Positions 57,219-58,579 of a stretch of DNA of 58,579 nucleotides are shown here, in pieces (the first letter of the stretch is position 1; each line of letters opens with the position of its first letter). The notes beneath the pieces were generated by a model. It had not been told where the DNA came from. It ran no database searches and was given only the letters and a program-made list of their open reading frames with translations. The DNA is from JBBRNH01 sp038230415. GTDB lineage: Bacteria; Bacteroidota; Bacteroidia; Cytophagales; Spirosomataceae. The stretch is from contig JBBRNH010000027.1 in the NCBI GenBank assembly GCA_038230415.1, positions 1 through 58,579 on the forward strand, in the 5' to 3' direction. Made by a program: the position numbers and the translations under genes.

Positions 57219-58579
57219 TCACGCCATCAACTGAATTTCACAAATGCGGTCGGCCACGCCGGATACCCGAAATTCATGCCCGATGCGCTGCCCGATAACC
57301 CAGGCAATGGCACCGCCAGAGAGTAACACCGCCACGCGGTCGCGGTTGGGCAGCGGCACCTTGCGGTCGTTGAGCAGGTCGCTGACGAGTTTGGTGCCAT
57401 CCATGCCGAGGGGCCGAAAGCGGTCGCCCAATTGCCAGGGCCGAATCGTAAGCGGAAACTGCAATCGGCTGGCGTTGAAACAGCCAACCGCCGGGTCAGG
57501 GTTGGGGCGGTAATCGGCGGGTTTGTCAAACGTCTGCACCGATAGTTTGAGCCGCCCGGCCACGTCAATCAGCCCGTCGGCGGGCCACTCGTTCAGGCTG
57601 ATTTCGTAGTGCGCTGTTGGGCCGAAAGGCGTGATAATCACGCCATCGCGGTCGTTCCAGGCGCGGTAAGCGGGCGACGAGAACGTTTGGCCGATGGTGC
57701 CGCTTTGCATTGCCCTGAAAATCTGCTTGGCCTGTTCGTAGCTAAAACCGTACTGTTTCAGCCATTCGCCCAGCATAAACAGCGGACTCGACAACCGGAA
57801 AAAAGCGTCTCTGTTCAGCGTTGTTTGTCCCGCTGATTCAATCATCACGTCGCCCCACGTTCCGGTTTTCAGCAGAAAACTATCCACCACATCACTCGCC
57901 CCGCGCAGCCGTTCGAGCGTTTCAGCGAAGGTCTCGGTCAGGTTGGGGTTGAGTTCGCGCAGCACCGGGATCACCCGATGCCGAATCTTGTTGCGGGCGT
58001 ATTTATCCGATTCATTCGAGGAGTCTTCGCGCCAAACTAATCCGCGTTGTTTGGCGTAAGTCTCGATGGTGGCGCGGTCGGTGCAGAGCATGGGCCGGAT
58101 AATCGGGATGCGGCCTTCGTCGTCGCGCCGAACGGGAATCCCGGTCAGCCCGGCAAGTCCGGTGCCGCGCACGAGGTTGAGCAAAACGGTTTCGAGGGCA
58201 TCGTCGTGGTGGTGGGCGGTGGCGATGGCGGTGTAGTGATACTGCCGGGCGATTCGCTCAAAAAAATCATAGCGGAGCTGCCGGGCCGCCATCTGAACGG
58301 AAACGCCCTGCTGTTTGGCAACGGCTTCGGTATCAAACCGTTCGGTATGAAAAGGAGCGTTGTGGGTTTCGGCCAACCCGCGTACAAAGGTTTCGTCGCC
58401 GTCTGATTCGGCTCCGCGCAGGTAAAAATTGACGTGGGCTATTCCGAACCGAATGCCCGCCCGGTGAAACAAATCAGCCATGACCATCGAATCTAACCCG
58501 CCACTGATGGTCAGCAGGATGCAATCTGTTGGGCCAAACAAGTGTTGGTCGTTAATAAACCCTAAAAAAAGCGCGGGTA
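57219..58579 (-). CDS. tilS: tRNA(Ile)-lysidine synthetase TilS (N-terminus off window)
   Basis: The frame is open to the right edge: upstream of an internal TTG at 58541 the codons read PALFLGFINDQHLFGPTD, the usual TilS lead-in, so the real start lies beyond 58579. The PP-loop is ISGGLDSMVMADLF. Further family marks are RQLRYDFFERIA, TAHHHDDALETVLLNLVRGT, REDSSNESDKYARNKIRH and a C-terminal TilS domain (LRPLGMDGTKLVSDLLNDRK). It forms lysidine at the wobble base of the minor tRNA-Ile, essential for AUA decoding. About 453 residues are present of a usual 450-470. Confidence 0.94.
   Translation of the reverse strand, partial: PALFLGFINDQHLFGPTDCILLTISGGLDSMVMADLFHRAGIRFGIAHVNFYLRGAESDGDETFVRGLAETHNAPFHTERFDTEAVAKQQGVSVQMAARQLRYDFFERIARQYHYTAIATAHHHDDALETVLLNLVRGTGLAGLTGIPVRRDDEGRIPIIRPMLCTDRATIETYAKQRGLVWREDSSNESDKYARNKIRHRVIPVLRELNPNLTETFAETLERLRGASDVVDSFLLKTGTWGDVMIESAGQTTLNRDAFFRLSSPLFMLGEWLKQYGFSYEQAKQIFRAMQSGTIGQTFSSPAYRAWNDRDGVIITPFGPTAHYEISLNEWPADGLIDVAGRLKLSVQTFDKPADYRPNPDPAVGCFNASRLQFPLTIRPWQLGDRFRPLGMDGTKLVSDLLNDRKVPLPNRDRVAVLLSGGAIAWVIGQRIGHEFRVSGVADRICEIQLMA

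Noticed and set aside
57219..58541. TilS starting at the TTG at 58541
   Set aside because: The frame stays open to the edge and the upstream codons match the usual TilS N-terminus.

Overview
The window is bacterial chromosome, most likely from the Bacteroidota, order Cytophagales (a Spirosoma-like genome is my best guess; this is inference). The reasons are a SusC/SusD pair, several SusC/HmuR-type TonB receptors and DUF1080/DUF2911 secreted proteins, many Sec signal peptides ending in AQ, and start regions preceded by the Bacteroidota -7 box TAnnTTTG. No rRNA, tRNA, phage or plasmid backbone genes were seen. Both edges cut genes: a ChaN-like gene on the left and tilS on the right.

Layout. 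1-7.6 kb: ChaN-like protein, two DUF1080 proteins, a tandem pair of PD-(D/E)XK-like proteins, a sugar-dehydrogenase-like propeller fused to cytochrome c, and a nucleoside hydrolase. 7.6-12.2 kb: a GT-C glycosyltransferase, a DUF2911 protein and a long acyl-CoA dehydrogenase. 12.2-19.3 kb: a minus-strand set of acetylxylan esterase, haem-type TonB receptor and a frameshifted Asp-box/VPS10 propeller protein. 19.3-30.3 kb: gene debris with a duplicated hydrolase tail, a 17-residue-repeat surface protein coupled to a subtilase, an XRE regulator, a Uma2 nuclease-like protein, M20 and CocE hydrolases, a PIN toxin-like pair and a large secreted multidomain protein. 30.3-31.7 kb: a REP-associated tyrosine transposase (RAYT) inside arrays of its probable palindromic targets. 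31.7-41.3 kb: GNAT, PD40 propeller, a 1332-residue type IIG-like restriction-methylase, a zeta-toxin operon with a class V aminotransferase, and a VapBC-like pair joined to miaE. 41.4-48.4 kb: M28 peptidase, Ada-like repair protein, HMG-CoA reductase, Uma2, AraC regulator, PhyH oxygenase and UPF0303. 48.6-57 kb: a susC-susD-lipoprotein-M14 peptidase operon, probably for peptide uptake. 57.2 kb to the end: tilS.

The most unusual content is repeat biology. At least four palindromes of unrelated sequence (about 303-403, 10264-10319, 34464-34568 and 35382-35474) have arms built from degenerate 7-base words. Others have words of about 10 bases (8139-8270) or a perfect 30-base stem (4428-4508). Five such elements lie inside coding sequences without breaking the frame: one forms the start and signal peptide of the ChaN-like protein, one adds 44 residues to the glycosyltransferase, and three add about 35, 33 and 13 residues to the restriction-methylase. 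A separate family, the RAYT-associated palindrome, occurs at four sites over 18 kb and has grown into a 33-base tandem array next to the transposase gene.

Functionally the window looks like a generalist heterotroph's exported degradative set (peptidases M14, M20, M28 and S8; CocE and acetylxylan esterase; TonB receptors) mixed with housekeeping genes (tilS, miaE) and toxin-antitoxin or restriction genes. All calls come from reading the sequence; no database search was run.
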